Below, one piece after another: positions 1 to 9,602 of a DNA stretch of 64,000 nucleotides. Each line of letters opens with the position of its first letter. Within the stretch, counting starts at the first letter, position 1. Source of the stretch: a virus; IMG/VR virus record IMGVR_UViG_3300044614_002195, positions 62,001 to 126,000 of that record. One strand, written 5' to 3'. A program made the translations under genes and the position numbers. The notes below the pieces were generated by a model. The model did not search any database and had not been told where the DNA came from. It was given only the letters and a program-made list of their open reading frames with translations.

Positions 1-1
1 T

Positions 2-1267
2 ACAGGCAACGCTGACGCACAAACCGCAGCCAGACAAAGCAGACTGGCAATCATGGAGGAGATGCTGAACTCGGTCAGGTCCGAACCTGAAAAAGAGCGC
101 GTTAAAAAGAGGATAAAGGCAGAGGCGGACGCACAAGAGGTAACGTCGAAAAGATTCAGCGCCATACAGGCCCCGGTGGTAACTCAAGCCATCAACGCAT
201 TCATGCAGGGCAAAGTTGATGGAAATTTGACAGAAGCTTTAACAGGTATATTTGCGATTAAAGGAGAAGACGACGTCAGAGCAGAGCCTTTAAAAAATGC
301 ACAAAAAGCAATGGAAAGTGCAGCCTCAAAAGTTCAAAAAAATGTAGGCACGCAGCAGGATTTAATTAGAGGAACGGATGTCACTAAAGACATTAATGAT
401 ATAGTACAAGCAAGAAAAGATGCCGCATTTGCCGAGGGCGACATGGCGCAGGCTTCAAAATTAGGCAATGTAACAAAAGAAGAACTAGAGAACCTTGTAA
501 ATACCGGCGGAGCTTTAAAAGCAGATCCAAACCTAGACACTGCAGAAAAGCGCAGAGATAGACTAAGCCAGCTTAGAGAAGAAGCTAAAGGAGGGTTTAA
601 GGGAAGCAGCAAAGAGCAGGCCAGAATTAAAAAAGACATGCTTAAGGCTCTCGAAGCTCATGAGAAGCTAGGTACTCTTGATATCGATGAGGCATTTAAA
701 GCCGCCAATAGCGGTACGGTTTCTGGTGTATTGGCTGGCGAAGCTATAGCTCACACTGAAACAGAAAAGAAAAAATTACTGCAGGCGTCTAAAAACGAAA
801 AAGTTAAGACCATGAGTGAAACCCTGACAGAGCAGGCAGGCAGGGTACAGGGAGAATCTTCGGAAGAAATCAAGAAGGCTAGAGAATTCTATATACAGAA
901 ATATGGAAAAAAGGACGCAGACTCAAAAATGCTTGAGGATTTCACAAAAAGAGGCAAGGAAGGAGACGAGCAAAACGATAAAGATAACTATTTTAGACAA
1001 AAAGAAGTTCAGGAAAAATTAAAAGACACCGGCAAAAAGGGCAAGGGAATGCGCGATTTGAGTGACATATTGACTAACACTCAAGATCAAATACAGGGAG
1101 AAAAAGACAGACTATCAGCGTCAGGCGGAGGAAAAGGGCCAGGAGACGGAGGAGCAGCAGGACTAAATGCAACCATGGAAAAAATAGCGACCATGTTAAG
1201 TGCAGACTCCGGCCTAGGTGGACAATTAGGTCAGCTAGTCATTGCTCTACAGCAACTCAAAAACTAA
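2..1267 (+). CDS. Long helical virion protein, 3' part (tape-measure candidate)
   Basis: The reading frame is open from base 2 with no start needed inside the window, so the gene begins to the left; the first internal ATG is at 53. The visible 421 residues are rich in Lys, Glu, Ala and Gln with almost no aromatic residues for long stretches, as in an extended helical or coiled-coil protein. Near the C-terminus there is a Gly-rich stretch (SASGGGKGPGDGGAAG) followed by a short amphipathic helix. Its place directly upstream of tube-, hub- and baseplate-like genes fits the tail tape-measure protein, which sets tail length inside the tube. That assignment is from position and composition only. 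No lysozyme or peptidase motif was seen in this part. Confidence 0.6.
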   Translation, partial: TGNADAQTAARQSRLAIMEEMLNSVRSEPEKERVKKRIKAEADAQEVTSKRFSAIQAPVVTQAINAFMQGKVDGNLTEALTGIFAIKGEDDVRAEPLKNAQKAMESAASKVQKNVGTQQDLIRGTDVTKDINDIVQARKDAAFAEGDMAQASKLGNVTKEELENLVNTGGALKADPNLDTAEKRRDRLSQLREEAKGGFKGSSKEQARIKKDMLKALEAHEKLGTLDIDEAFKAANSGTVSGVLAGEAIAHTETEKKKLLQASKNEKVKTMSETLTEQAGRVQGESSEEIKKAREFYIQKYGKKDADSKMLEDFTKRGKEGDEQNDKDNYFRQKEVQEKLKDTGKKGKGMRDLSDILTNTQDQIQGEKDRLSASGGGKGPGDGGAAGLNATMEKIATMLSADSGLGGQLGQLVIALQQLKN

Positions 1268-1273
1268 CAACAT

Positions 1274-1717
1274 ATGTCAGCATACCTAGCAACATCAACA
1301 AAGAATGACCTCTATAAATCTGGAGGCACAGCAGATCATTTAATTAAAATATCCGGAGTAGACGATATCGTGGGCGAGGAAGGCTTGGCCATTTACAATA
1401 CAATCACAGGTAAAATAAATGACACCCTGCAGTACTTCTTAACTTACGACGACGTAATTAAAGTTGTGTGGTTTGGCAAGGGTGTAGGCTCTATCACAGC
1501 AGAAGGCACAATGTTTTCAGATTGTGACGGAGATATTCCAGGCATAAATAAATTCCATTCAGCTATATCAGGCTTGAGAGGTACCGTGTCTTCAGCCACA
1601 ATAGGCAGTCTACATTTTGATGTGATGATCACGGACGCCAGCGTATCTGTTTCCGGCGATCCTGACACATTGGCAAACTTTCAGATCACCATGGCCGTCC
1701 TCAACCATAACATGTAA
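1274..1717 (+). CDS. Tail tube-like or baseplate tube-initiator protein
   Basis: This 147-residue protein is rich in beta-forming residues, Gly, Ser and Thr. The run GKGVGSITAEGTMF followed by short strands and SGDPDTLANFQITM near the end looks like the single beta-barrel fold of tail tube and tube-initiator proteins, although no strict signature exists. The ATG at 1274 is preceded by CAT and no Shine-Dalgarno sequence, 6 nt after the previous stop. It sits between the helical protein and the hub-like gene, where tube-completion proteins of contractile tails are often encoded. It could also be another small baseplate protein. Confidence 0.45.
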   Translation: MSAYLATSTKNDLYKSGGTADHLIKISGVDDIVGEEGLAIYNTITGKINDTLQYFLTYDDVIKVVWFGKGVGSITAEGTMFSDCDGDIPGINKFHSAISGLRGTVSSATIGSLHFDVMITDASVSVSGDPDTLANFQITMAVLNHNM

Positions 1718-1722
1718 AACCT

Positions 1723-2682
1723 ATGGTAAATCATTTTGCTACATTATTGATAAATCTAGACCTTAAGGAATTTAACGCCTTACGTGAGCGCTATCTACTT
1801 GCTGATAATTCTGATTTATTATTATTAGCTCAAAGTAATAACGATAGAAGTTATAAAATAGCGCTAGGCGATTATTACACAGAATTAGAATATATGGATA
1901 AGGTGAGTCTGTATATTAATAGAAAGTTTAAAAAAGTAGCACTGCCAGAACCCTTGACCAAATTTTATGAAATGCTTTTTCCAGCCGAAGCATCATTTCA
2001 TTATAAGCATTTTTTGCTATATAGTTGTTTACGTTTAATCGCTGCGACAGTATACTCTGATGATGTTGCAGTTTACGATAACCGCTTAACGTACAGCCTG
2101 GATGATTCGATAGAGTATTTCAGATTTTCTAAAATTTTTACACCAGCAATAAGCTCTAACGCTTACGATATAATCGTTACAGGTCAGGTTGAAACCTTAG
2201 AGAATATAGAAGAGTCTAAAAATAGCTTTATCGTTAGACAAGTAGGCAACACACCCAGCGTAACAGTTTTCTCAGCTACCCAAAAAAAATATTACAAGGC
2301 AGGTAAAATACCTACACAAAAAGCGAAAGACATGGAGATCCCATTAATTTTTCAAGGCAGAAACTCAGCCCAGATACCTGTAGGCGATGTAGGTCTGAAA
2401 TTTTCATTTACCGGAGACATGACTAATTTTACTGGTACAGCTAATAAAAATTGGCGCTTTGCTGTGCAAGCTCCATTTAATTTTAAGTTTCAAAAAATAA
2501 TGCAAACTTTTAAAATTAGAGAAGACGTAGTGACTAATATGCTGCGTTATGCTGAGGATAAATGCAATTCGACTTACTCTAATTTATGGCTAACGCATTA
2601 TAATGACGTATATCGTTTTGCTGGCTTGCTTATGGCTTATGTAGAAAGGGTTAATTCTGTATGGCTGGAAAATCGTGGGTAA
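1723..2682 (+). CDS. Unrecognised tail/baseplate protein, 319 aa
   Basis: I do not recognise a family. The protein is rich in Tyr, Phe and Leu, with a helical N-terminal half (residues 1-110) and a beta-rich middle. Its short C-terminal helical part contains YRFAGLLMAYVERVNSVW. The start ATG follows CCT, 5 nt after the previous stop. The last 22 nt overlap the next gene in another frame, a sign of translational coupling. Being between tube-like and hub-like genes, it is most likely a virion component at the tail tip. Confidence 0.55.
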   Translation: MVNHFATLLINLDLKEFNALRERYLLADNSDLLLLAQSNNDRSYKIALGDYYTELEYMDKVSLYINRKFKKVALPEPLTKFYEMLFPAEASFHYKHFLLYSCLRLIAATVYSDDVAVYDNRLTYSLDDSIEYFRFSKIFTPAISSNAYDIIVTGQVETLENIEESKNSFIVRQVGNTPSVTVFSATQKKYYKAGKIPTQKAKDMEIPLIFQGRNSAQIPVGDVGLKFSFTGDMTNFTGTANKNWRFAVQAPFNFKFQKIMQTFKIREDVVTNMLRYAEDKCNSTYSNLWLTHYNDVYRFAGLLMAYVERVNSVWLENRG

Positions 2683-4334
2683 CTTTAGATGTCACAGGAA
2701 TAGACGGAGTTACAATTACAGGCGTAACCATAAATTACGCTGTAGGAAGTATACCTACAGCGATGATAGACTTTGTGCCAGGGACAGCAGGACAGATCGA
2801 TGTATCTAAGGCAAGTGCAGGAGTATTACAGGACGTAGAAAGCAAAAAAAGAGACGACGTTAGCATTAATCTCAGTGTACGTACCTACGCCTCGTCAGGC
2901 GGCGGCTATACCAGAAAGTTGGAATTCAAGGGTCTTCTTGACGGTATGAATGTCTCCAATTCTGTCGGCCAGAATAGATATCAGGCTGTAGCTAAAGGTA
3001 AAGCTCAAGTACTTAGAGAGCTCACCAAAATTACACCAGGCCTTTATCCTACATCTATCAACATATACAAAAATCCAGGGTATTCGGGCAATACATCAGC
3101 ACAGAAAGGCGACAACCAGGGACATACAGCCCTTAACGGTATGATGCATAAACTGGCAGGAAAAGGTGAGACCCCAGAAAACACAGATCCTATAACGTTC
3201 TATACAGATCTATTAAAGGAATTAATGGAGATGCAGGAAAATGAATGGGAAAAATTTATAGGTACTGAAAAGCTTGTACAGGGAGGTATACCTTTAAAAG
3301 AGGTTTTTGAGTCCCAAGGATACAAAAAAGGACTACAAACAGGTAAGCAGTTTTTTGAAAACAGAGACTTAAGTGCTGTTACCGGAGGCAGCATGATGGG
3401 ACAGGTAAGTAGAAAGGATATCGCCAATGGTATCATGAAGCATTTCATTGAAGGGCCAGATAATATATTAGATAACTATCTCTCATTTTTAGCTGAGATG
3501 AATTGCTCTGTTATATTCGGCAACTCTAAAATGATAGTGGTACCCTCAAACTCTGTACTCAAGCAAGAACTTACACCTCCAGGGGATCAAGAATCTCAGA
3601 CAGAACCCAACAAAGCAGGCCCTGCAGATTACAATGGTTATGTTTACAACGACAACGGCTATAAAGATATCGCACATGTTCTTGTGTTACGTACAGGTGC
3701 TGTTGGAGGATACTCAAACGGTTCAGTTACGAAAGAGAGAATGGTGATAGGGCAATACAGTAATAATGAATCAAAGGCTAGTGGAGTTTTGGCTGTTTAC
3801 GGTAACCCATGGATGGTTACGTTCCCACACACAGCTCAACCTAAAGATGCACAGGAAGTAAAAACCTCTGCAGAGTCAGGTAATGTTTTACCTGCTGGAG
3901 CAAAGGGCAAATCCGGCGGTGAGGGTGAGGCAGCCAAAGGAGAAGCAAGAGAAGATGAAAAGAATAGCTCCTACGAAGAGGAACTCAGTGAGTCTGTAAA
4001 AAATTACGCTGAAACAATGTACTACCACGCTAAGTACTTTGATAGGCAGGGTTCAATAAACCTAGACTTTAACCCGCAGTGGGCACCAGGCACAGGAGGA
4101 TGGCTATACATCAAAGAAGCCAAGACATTCATTTCATTTTATGTGACCAGCGTAACGCACAGAGTAGATATGTCGCCGCCAGCCAACGGAACAGCAATAA
4201 CCACTATCAGTTTCTGTTCAGGTAGGCTAGGGTCAACCCCATCAGGAACATCCGAAGATAAATACCTAGGCTACGACATAGGCAAAGAAAAAGGCGCACA
4301 GCAGTCTTTCATAGGCGACATAGGCGCACAATAA
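2661..4334 (+). CDS. Baseplate hub-like protein
   Basis: The N-terminal 150 residues are a beta-rich region (VTLDVTGIDGVTITGVTINY, then a repeated strand pattern ending in LEFKGLLDGMNVS) that resembles the first barrel of hub proteins of the gp27/gpD/VgrG kind. The middle is helical and Met/Glu-rich. The C-terminal part returns to beta structure (GGWLYIKEAKTFISFYVTSV) and contains a Lys/Glu/Gly-rich linker at about residues 405-440. Hub proteins form the trimeric centre of the baseplate through which DNA leaves. The assignment rests on this layout and on the neighbouring gp25- and J-like genes; there is no lysozyme domain. The start overlaps the previous gene by 22 nt. Confidence 0.5.
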   Translation: MAGKSWVTLDVTGIDGVTITGVTINYAVGSIPTAMIDFVPGTAGQIDVSKASAGVLQDVESKKRDDVSINLSVRTYASSGGGYTRKLEFKGLLDGMNVSNSVGQNRYQAVAKGKAQVLRELTKITPGLYPTSINIYKNPGYSGNTSAQKGDNQGHTALNGMMHKLAGKGETPENTDPITFYTDLLKELMEMQENEWEKFIGTEKLVQGGIPLKEVFESQGYKKGLQTGKQFFENRDLSAVTGGSMMGQVSRKDIANGIMKHFIEGPDNILDNYLSFLAEMNCSVIFGNSKMIVVPSNSVLKQELTPPGDQESQTEPNKAGPADYNGYVYNDNGYKDIAHVLVLRTGAVGGYSNGSVTKERMVIGQYSNNESKASGVLAVYGNPWMVTFPHTAQPKDAQEVKTSAESGNVLPAGAKGKSGGEGEAAKGEAREDEKNSSYEEELSESVKNYAETMYYHAKYFDRQGSINLDFNPQWAPGTGGWLYIKEAKTFISFYVTSVTHRVDMSPPANGTAITTISFCSGRLGSTPSGTSEDKYLGYDIGKEKGAQQSFIGDIGAQ

Positions 4335-4349
4335 CTAGATACTATTTAT

Positions 4350-4982
4350 ATGAACGACGTAGAAAAATTAATAAAAGAAAATAAAAAATTAATAGATCTT
4401 GAAGCCTCTAGATATGCAACAAATCTACCGCTGATAACTGTGCAGATTGAGGCCTATAAGCTTGCTCGTGAAGCTGCTAAAACATACAATCCTGCTGCAG
4501 GCTTTAAGTTCAGTACGCACCTTGTAAACAGTCTAAAGAAATTATCTAGACTATCGACGCAATATGGAAACGTATTAAGGGTACCTGAAAATGTGCAGTT
4601 TGGAGTAAATAAAGTTCAAAAGGTGGAAAAAGATTTGGAGCATACATTAGGAAGATCTCCGACACTTGAAGAAATTTCTCATCATTCTGGATTTTCTCCA
4701 AAAGCAGTCACGAACATGCTTAGCACAAGAAAAACGTCTACAGGCATATCCTCAATGTTTGAAGCACCAGCTTTGTTTGATAGCTCCAATGACGAATGGG
4801 TGCAATTTGTGTATCATGATTTATCTGATACAGATAAGCTAATATTTGAGCACAAAACAGGGTTCAGTGGTAAGCAAATACTAGACAATAGTGCGTTATC
4901 TAAAAAATTAAATTTGTCCCCAAGCACTTTAAATAATAGAATAAAGTTAATAAATACAACTTTATCGAAAGGCTGGAAGTAA
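4350..4982 (+). CDS. RNA polymerase sigma factor, sigma-70 family
   Basis: This 210-residue protein has the sigma-70 order of regions. Residues 33-83 look like region 2.1-2.4 (AREAAKTYNPAAGFKFSTH, matching the usual 'A..kYdp..G.kFsTya' helix that recognises the -10 element), followed by LRVPENV as in the 'iRlP.hv' junction to region 3. Residues 97-125 (LGRSPTLEEIS, HHSGFSPKAV) match region 3. Residues 157-210 are a divergent region 4 with a helix-turn-helix (LSKKLNLSPSTLNNRIKL). It would redirect host core polymerase to phage promoters, probably late ones. It lies between baseplate genes, and the next gene starts within its stop codon (TAATG). Region 1 is absent, as in alternative sigmas. Confidence 0.82.
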   Translation: MNDVEKLIKENKKLIDLEASRYATNLPLITVQIEAYKLAREAAKTYNPAAGFKFSTHLVNSLKKLSRLSTQYGNVLRVPENVQFGVNKVQKVEKDLEHTLGRSPTLEEISHHSGFSPKAVTNMLSTRKTSTGISSMFEAPALFDSSNDEWVQFVYHDLSDTDKLIFEHKTGFSGKQILDNSALSKKLNLSPSTLNNRIKLINTTLSKGWK

Positions 4983-5404
4983 TGAGCACTAAAAAAGAAT
5001 TAAAAGATTTAGTTAAGGCAATATCAAAATGGGCCGAAGAAGGCATTCCTCCTGCCCGCTTAGGTAACGACGCGTCTACACCTAGACCCTGGTACTGCAA
5101 GACTAATGAGTATGAAAAGTCTTTTAAACTTGAGGATTTAAAAACCGAAACAGATAGAGAAGAATTAAATAATAAGTACGTCGAAAGGTTTCATGAAATA
5201 GATCCTAAGTCTAGAAAGGGAATAAGTGCTCTCAAGTCTGAGATATCTGCACTATATAGTTATCAAAAATGCTTTACGCAAAGATACAAAGGCAGGATGC
5301 ATTTTTACCGAGATGATTTATCGCAAAAAGGCAAGAGAACAGGGCACGCTTACGGGCGAGGCGCAAAGCGATTTGAAGGTTTTAAAAGCCAGCTAGACTC
5401 ATAA
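4982..5404 (+). CDS. Unrecognised small protein, 140 aa
   Basis: No family recognised. The protein is charged and mostly helical. It has a Pro-rich turn at residues 22-38 (GIPPARLGNDASTPRPW) and a basic, Gly-rich C-terminal part (RGRMHFYRDD is not present, but KGRMHFYRDDLSQKGKR is). Its ATG overlaps the sigma factor's stop codon as TAATG, so the two are probably translationally coupled and could act together, for example as a sigma partner, but this is inference from position only. A baseplate assembly role is equally possible. Confidence 0.55.
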   Translation: MSTKKELKDLVKAISKWAEEGIPPARLGNDASTPRPWYCKTNEYEKSFKLEDLKTETDREELNNKYVERFHEIDPKSRKGISALKSEISALYSYQKCFTQRYKGRMHFYRDDLSQKGKRTGHAYGRGAKRFEGFKSQLDS

Positions 5405-5409
5405 TTCTT

Positions 5410-5892
5410 ATGCCGGTAAATTCAATAATATCAGACTATACTGGCCGAAAGAAAGATCTGAGCATCCTTCAAAACCCTGACGCTTCGCTAGTAGGAGCAC
5501 AGACAGTTACCCCTTCGTTTGGTGCTCCTAGTAGATTTTGTGCAGGTATACAAAAATTAATACAGCGCTATGCTATAATACTTCTCACAAACCTAGAGTC
5601 ACAGCAAAACTATCCAGAATTTGGTACGCGTTTCATAGCAACCTTAAGTACAAATAGCAGTATAGATAGAATATTAGCCAGACAAATATTCACACTCGCA
5701 AACGCCATAGCCGTCAAAACATTGCAAAATTATCAGATAAAGAATAAAAATATTCCTAACGACGAGCGCATAGATAGCGCGACTTTAAGAAATATTGTTG
5801 TAGTGCCTAGCCTGGGATCTGTTTCTTTTGACATTGCCATAACTTCCGAGGCAGGACAAACCGTAGACTTTTTATTACCTTTACCTAAATAA
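5410..5892 (+). CDS. Baseplate wedge protein, gp25/GpW-like
   Basis: This is a 160-residue protein of the size of gp25-like wedge proteins. The segment IQRYAIILLTNLESQQNYPEF followed closely by GTRF is the family's usual 'I...I..iL.T..GerpmrPdfGs.l' pattern with the acidic-aromatic loop. The C-terminal part is a beta hairpin, as expected. In contractile tails gp25 sits in the inner wedge at the sheath-baseplate junction, and it is normally encoded just before the J/gp6-type gene, as here (5 nt spacing). The N-terminal 30 residues are an extra extension. Confidence 0.7.
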   Translation: MPVNSIISDYTGRKKDLSILQNPDASLVGAQTVTPSFGAPSRFCAGIQKLIQRYAIILLTNLESQQNYPEFGTRFIATLSTNSSIDRILARQIFTLANAIAVKTLQNYQIKNKNIPNDERIDSATLRNIVVVPSLGSVSFDIAITSEAGQTVDFLLPLPK

Positions 5893-5896
5893 ATTT

Positions 5897-7558
5897 ATGG
5901 CAGAAACAATACAAACAACAGCGTCTAGACTAGAGGCTTTCATAGCACAGAATTATACAGATGTAGAGACTGGCCCAGGCTCAGTAATCAACGAATTACT
6001 CATCAAATTAGCTGCGTCTATACAGAACGAGCAGTATAATAAGATTAACGAGCTTTCACAGTCTTATACCTTTAATAACGCATTAGCGTCCACAACAGAT
6101 ACTTATTCTCCTGTGATTGATGCAGTGGCCTCTAATTATAATACGGTAAGAGCCCAGGGTAATTATGTACGAGGAAAAATAAAAGTCACGGTAAGTTCTG
6201 GAGGCATGTTTGCTTTTCAGCAAAGCTCTCTAATATTCACAGATGTCTCTTTAGGTTTAAACTTTATATTAGAACAAGCTGTACGTGTGAATGTCACACC
6301 CATAGCTGCCCTTAATGAAGGCCAAGTTTACAGCACTGAAAACGGGATGTTCTATTATATTCTTCCAGTTATTGCCGAGCAGCCAGGCACAAAATACCAA
6401 TTAAACGCAGGCTCAAAGTTTTCTATAGGGGCTAAAAATTACATAGCGGGGTTTGTATCGGCTGAAGCTTATGGCAATTTCTCTTCAGGTAGCGACACCG
6501 AAACAGACAAACAATTAATTTCTAGAATAAAAACAACCTTAGGTAATTCAAGAGTCGAATCGGCTGCAGGAATATATAATAAATTCAAGGAGAGCTTTCC
6601 AGGGTTTCAAACACTCTCTGTTTGCGGAGCAAACGATCCAGAATTACTTAGAGCAAAACAAAACGCGCTAGGTATATCTACATTTGGAAAGGCTGACGTG
6701 TATGTGCGCTCCAGCCTTGGGTTAGAAACAAAAAAAATTATCAAGAAAGCTAAAAAAATTTCAAGCAACTTGTGGCGTATAGCCATGCTTAATACGGACG
6801 TTCCTGGTTTTTATCGCATACGCTCCATATTGCCTGTAGTCTCTAACGTAAACTTAGGAGGAACTTTAAATCCTTCTGCATTAAAATATGGTTATAGCGT
6901 TTACTTAGATAAAAGAAACAACGAGATTACCAGCTATAATTCTAGAAATGGTGTAGTTGACGATCGTCAGGCAATACAGAATGCCCGATTCACAAAATAT
7001 CAAACCGCCTCTTTTGAGTTTGCGGCAGAATATTTTCCAGATGTGCTAGTAAACAACACAGCAGATTTTGAGGTTGAAGTCATATATCAGCCATTTATAG
7101 CAGAAATGCAGGATCTATTATTATCTGAAAATAACAGGCTTGCTTGCGCTGATTATTTGGTGAGAGCTGTAACTCCATGCGAAGTATCTTTAAATATCAA
7201 GCTATTAAAAAAACGGCCAATCGACACCTATTCTTCCTTAAACCTAGGAGGACTAAAGGCAGATATTTTTAAATATATAAACACAATACCTTTTGGCGAA
7301 GATTTACAAGCTTCAAGTATAGTAGATATATGTCATAACTACGGCATTAAAAGGGTCGACCTACCAATCAAAATGTCCGGATTGATTCTGTCCCCTGACG
7401 GTACAAATATAGAACTTAACGGAGAGGACGTTTTATCTCTACCTAATTTACCGCATAAAGGAGTTACGCCAAAAACTACATTATACTTTGTAGACTATTA
7501 CAGGCAAGTAGCAGGAGAAATACAGCCTATAGATAATATAGGTCTAAGCATTGCCTAA
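5897..7558 (+). CDS. Baseplate J-like wedge protein (gp6/GpJ type)
   Basis: This 553-residue protein has the Baseplate_J layout. An N-terminal helix has the typical 'tGpGSvineLLikl.A' segment at about residues 25-40. A beta-rich domain follows, with QPGTKYQLNAGSKF. After it comes the family hallmark around residues 195-235, SSGSDTETDKQLISRIKTTL, where 'G.D.Etdd.lr.Ri' is expected, then SAAGIYNKF. These proteins form the ring joining the baseplate wedges. The start ATG is preceded by TTT with no Shine-Dalgarno sequence. The middle (residues 270-420) has no recognisable domain. Confidence 0.82.
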   Translation: MAETIQTTASRLEAFIAQNYTDVETGPGSVINELLIKLAASIQNEQYNKINELSQSYTFNNALASTTDTYSPVIDAVASNYNTVRAQGNYVRGKIKVTVSSGGMFAFQQSSLIFTDVSLGLNFILEQAVRVNVTPIAALNEGQVYSTENGMFYYILPVIAEQPGTKYQLNAGSKFSIGAKNYIAGFVSAEAYGNFSSGSDTETDKQLISRIKTTLGNSRVESAAGIYNKFKESFPGFQTLSVCGANDPELLRAKQNALGISTFGKADVYVRSSLGLETKKIIKKAKKISSNLWRIAMLNTDVPGFYRIRSILPVVSNVNLGGTLNPSALKYGYSVYLDKRNNEITSYNSRNGVVDDRQAIQNARFTKYQTASFEFAAEYFPDVLVNNTADFEVEVIYQPFIAEMQDLLLSENNRLACADYLVRAVTPCEVSLNIKLLKKRPIDTYSSLNLGGLKADIFKYINTIPFGEDLQASSIVDICHNYGIKRVDLPIKMSGLILSPDGTNIELNGEDVLSLPNLPHKGVTPKTTLYFVDYYRQVAGEIQPIDNIGLSIA

Positions 7559-7562
7559 TCTT

Positions 7563-9578
7563 ATGAGTGTAGAATTTATAACAAAAAATTATCCAGCCAA
7601 TGACGTCACAGACGGACAATTTCTGTACAGATCGCTGGGCTCTTTTTGGACGTATATTTTTTCAGATAAAAATCTACTCAAAGGTTATACAACAGGTATG
7701 GCCGAAGAACTGATTCAGGCATATTACACACTCACGGAAGTTATCAACCAGTATTCAGTAAAAGATGTGCCTATACTGCATAAAGAAAAATGGTACCCTT
7801 TAAAAATAAAAAAATCTGAGTTTAATAAAACTAAGTTTATATTCGAACCAGGCGGCGCGGTGTTCGGTCCACAATCCAACGAAGATGAGTTTTATCCGAA
7901 CGCCCTGTTCAGGTTTGGTTATCCTAAAGAAACGTCAGGTACTGTTTACAGCTTTCAGCCGTCAGATGAATTAAAGAAATTTGGAGCTATATCCAATAAG
8001 ATCATAGCTCCTTCGTTATTACTTCTACCTGGGGTAGATGTAATTGTTAACGGCTCAACATTATTCTTTAACTTAGACTTATTTAATCACCCTAATATTC
8101 CAAAAGTTAAATTAGTTGAAGATCTGGGGGAGTACAAAACGTATACAGACAGTGAAGGCAACACCGTCATTGACGAGTATATTGTTCTATGGGTTTATAA
8201 CGCAGAGATAGACAATAAGCAGTTATACCAAAATTTTGGAGTACTGTTTGATATAAATATGCCTTCAAATGAAGCTTATAAATCTCTGCTAAAGACTATG
8301 ATGAACATGGCTGTTGAGGGGCCCACAATGGCTGCACTAAAAGCAGCGTTTGCTTCACTGGCAGGCATACCATTCATCATCGAATCTGAAGAAACTATCG
8401 AGGATATATACTCTGATGAAAAAAACACCTATATTATCACAGATAGTCACGTTTATAAGGTAGAAATTGACAGGCCTTTAAGTCGCAATGCACGTATAGC
8501 CGCAAAGCTGTATGCTGGAGATATACTAACTGACGATGTTAAATTATTAGACACCGTCACCTCAGGAGATTGGTGGAGTCGAGAGATAGAGTCTAGTAAA
8601 CTAGGCTTTTCTTCTCATATATTTTTAGCAGATATTAAAAAACAACTCTTTTTTGAAAATGGTGCCGCTTTAATAACTTACAGGCGAGGCAAATTAAACT
8701 TTCCAGTTATGGGAGATAGTAAAGATATCCAAGCTTTCAATGACTATATAAATATTCCTGTGAATAGGGTAAACATCATTGATTCGCTAGGGCTATACGA
8801 TCAACTGCCAATAACTATAGAAGATGAAACAATTTTAGATATACGTAAAGGTCCTGGATTTGAGCAGTATATAATTACAGACCATAACGCTTATCTTATA
8901 CCCAAAGACAGGATACTCATACCTTCTGTAGCTTTGCAGACTAAAATAGCAAAAGGCACAACCATCGTCGAATTACATCCAGAAGAATTAGTGGAAGATT
9001 TATACCCCCTTGGAGAAGCCAGGGTTTTAAATATCAACCCAGTAGATTTTGTTTTTAAAACGCTAATTAAAAACAATACAGCCTTACTTAAGTTAAAATT
9101 TTATTCAGAACCGCAGCTGAATCTATTCTTTAAACTGCTACCACTATTGCGCACATATTTACCTCCCCATGTATATGTACTAGTCTACATGAACTATAAC
9201 TTACCTACAGAAGTTTGGGAAAATTTTAACCTAGGCTTAACCATACTAGATTTCCCAGGACAGAAATTCAGTTTAGATGGATCAACAAAAACAGGGGAAA
9301 GACCAGGAAGCCTAGAGGACGGAAAATATTATAAAGATTATAAAAATCGATTATTTTGCGTATCTGTAAGTCCTCAAAAAGACGGTCTACCTCTTCATGA
9401 CAATGCGAACATAGATACGCTTAATGTAGACAATTCGAACAACCCAAGCTCTTCACCTGGAATAAAGTGCGGTATGTTGCGTACAGAGATTCCTTCCCAG
9501 GTAACACCTCCAGGACAAACAACAGCCAGACGCCCATCTACCAGAGAAATTCAGTCTATCTTATTAATCGACTTTTAG
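7563..9578 (+). CDS. Large baseplate-associated protein, 671 aa
   Basis: No named family recognised. The first 80 residues (KNYPANDVTDGQFLYRSLGS, then a helix with YYTLTEVINQYS) resemble the N-terminus of proteins encoded just after J-like genes in large phages, probably a wedge or wedge-fibre connector. The rest is mixed beta and helix, with a Ser/Asn/Pro-rich tail. A TTG at 7551 in the same frame overlaps the J gene, but I chose ATG 7563 because it has the CTTATG context common in this genome and lies 4 nt after the stop. Confidence 0.6.
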   Translation: MSVEFITKNYPANDVTDGQFLYRSLGSFWTYIFSDKNLLKGYTTGMAEELIQAYYTLTEVINQYSVKDVPILHKEKWYPLKIKKSEFNKTKFIFEPGGAVFGPQSNEDEFYPNALFRFGYPKETSGTVYSFQPSDELKKFGAISNKIIAPSLLLLPGVDVIVNGSTLFFNLDLFNHPNIPKVKLVEDLGEYKTYTDSEGNTVIDEYIVLWVYNAEIDNKQLYQNFGVLFDINMPSNEAYKSLLKTMMNMAVEGPTMAALKAAFASLAGIPFIIESEETIEDIYSDEKNTYIITDSHVYKVEIDRPLSRNARIAAKLYAGDILTDDVKLLDTVTSGDWWSREIESSKLGFSSHIFLADIKKQLFFENGAALITYRRGKLNFPVMGDSKDIQAFNDYINIPVNRVNIIDSLGLYDQLPITIEDETILDIRKGPGFEQYIITDHNAYLIPKDRILIPSVALQTKIAKGTTIVELHPEELVEDLYPLGEARVLNINPVDFVFKTLIKNNTALLKLKFYSEPQLNLFFKLLPLLRTYLPPHVYVLVYMNYNLPTEVWENFNLGLTILDFPGQKFSLDGSTKTGERPGSLEDGKYYKDYKNRLFCVSVSPQKDGLPLHDNANIDTLNVDNSNNPSSSPGIKCGMLRTEIPSQVTPPGQTTARRPSTREIQSILLIDF

Positions 9579-9589
9579 CTTAAAAACAA

Positions 9590-9595
9590 TATAAT
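9590..9595 (+). promoter_or_regulatory. Possible -10 element close to a start codon
   Basis: A perfect TATAAT lies 7 nt before the ATG at 9603 in a 24-nt gap between structural genes. A start site about 7 nt downstream would give a leaderless or nearly leaderless message. There is no TGN extension and no clear -35 element, so this may simply be AT-rich start context. Confidence 0.25.
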
Positions 9596-9602
9596 GTAAT
9601 CT

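Noticed and set aside
2661-2682. Programmed frameshift between the 319-residue and hub-like genes
   Set aside because: The 22-nt overlap has no slippery heptamer, and the downstream gene has its own ATG with T at -1.
7551-7562. TTG start giving a protein overlapping the baseplate J-like gene
   Set aside because: An in-frame ATG 12 nt later has the usual CTTATG context; TTG starts are not needed elsewhere in the structural region.
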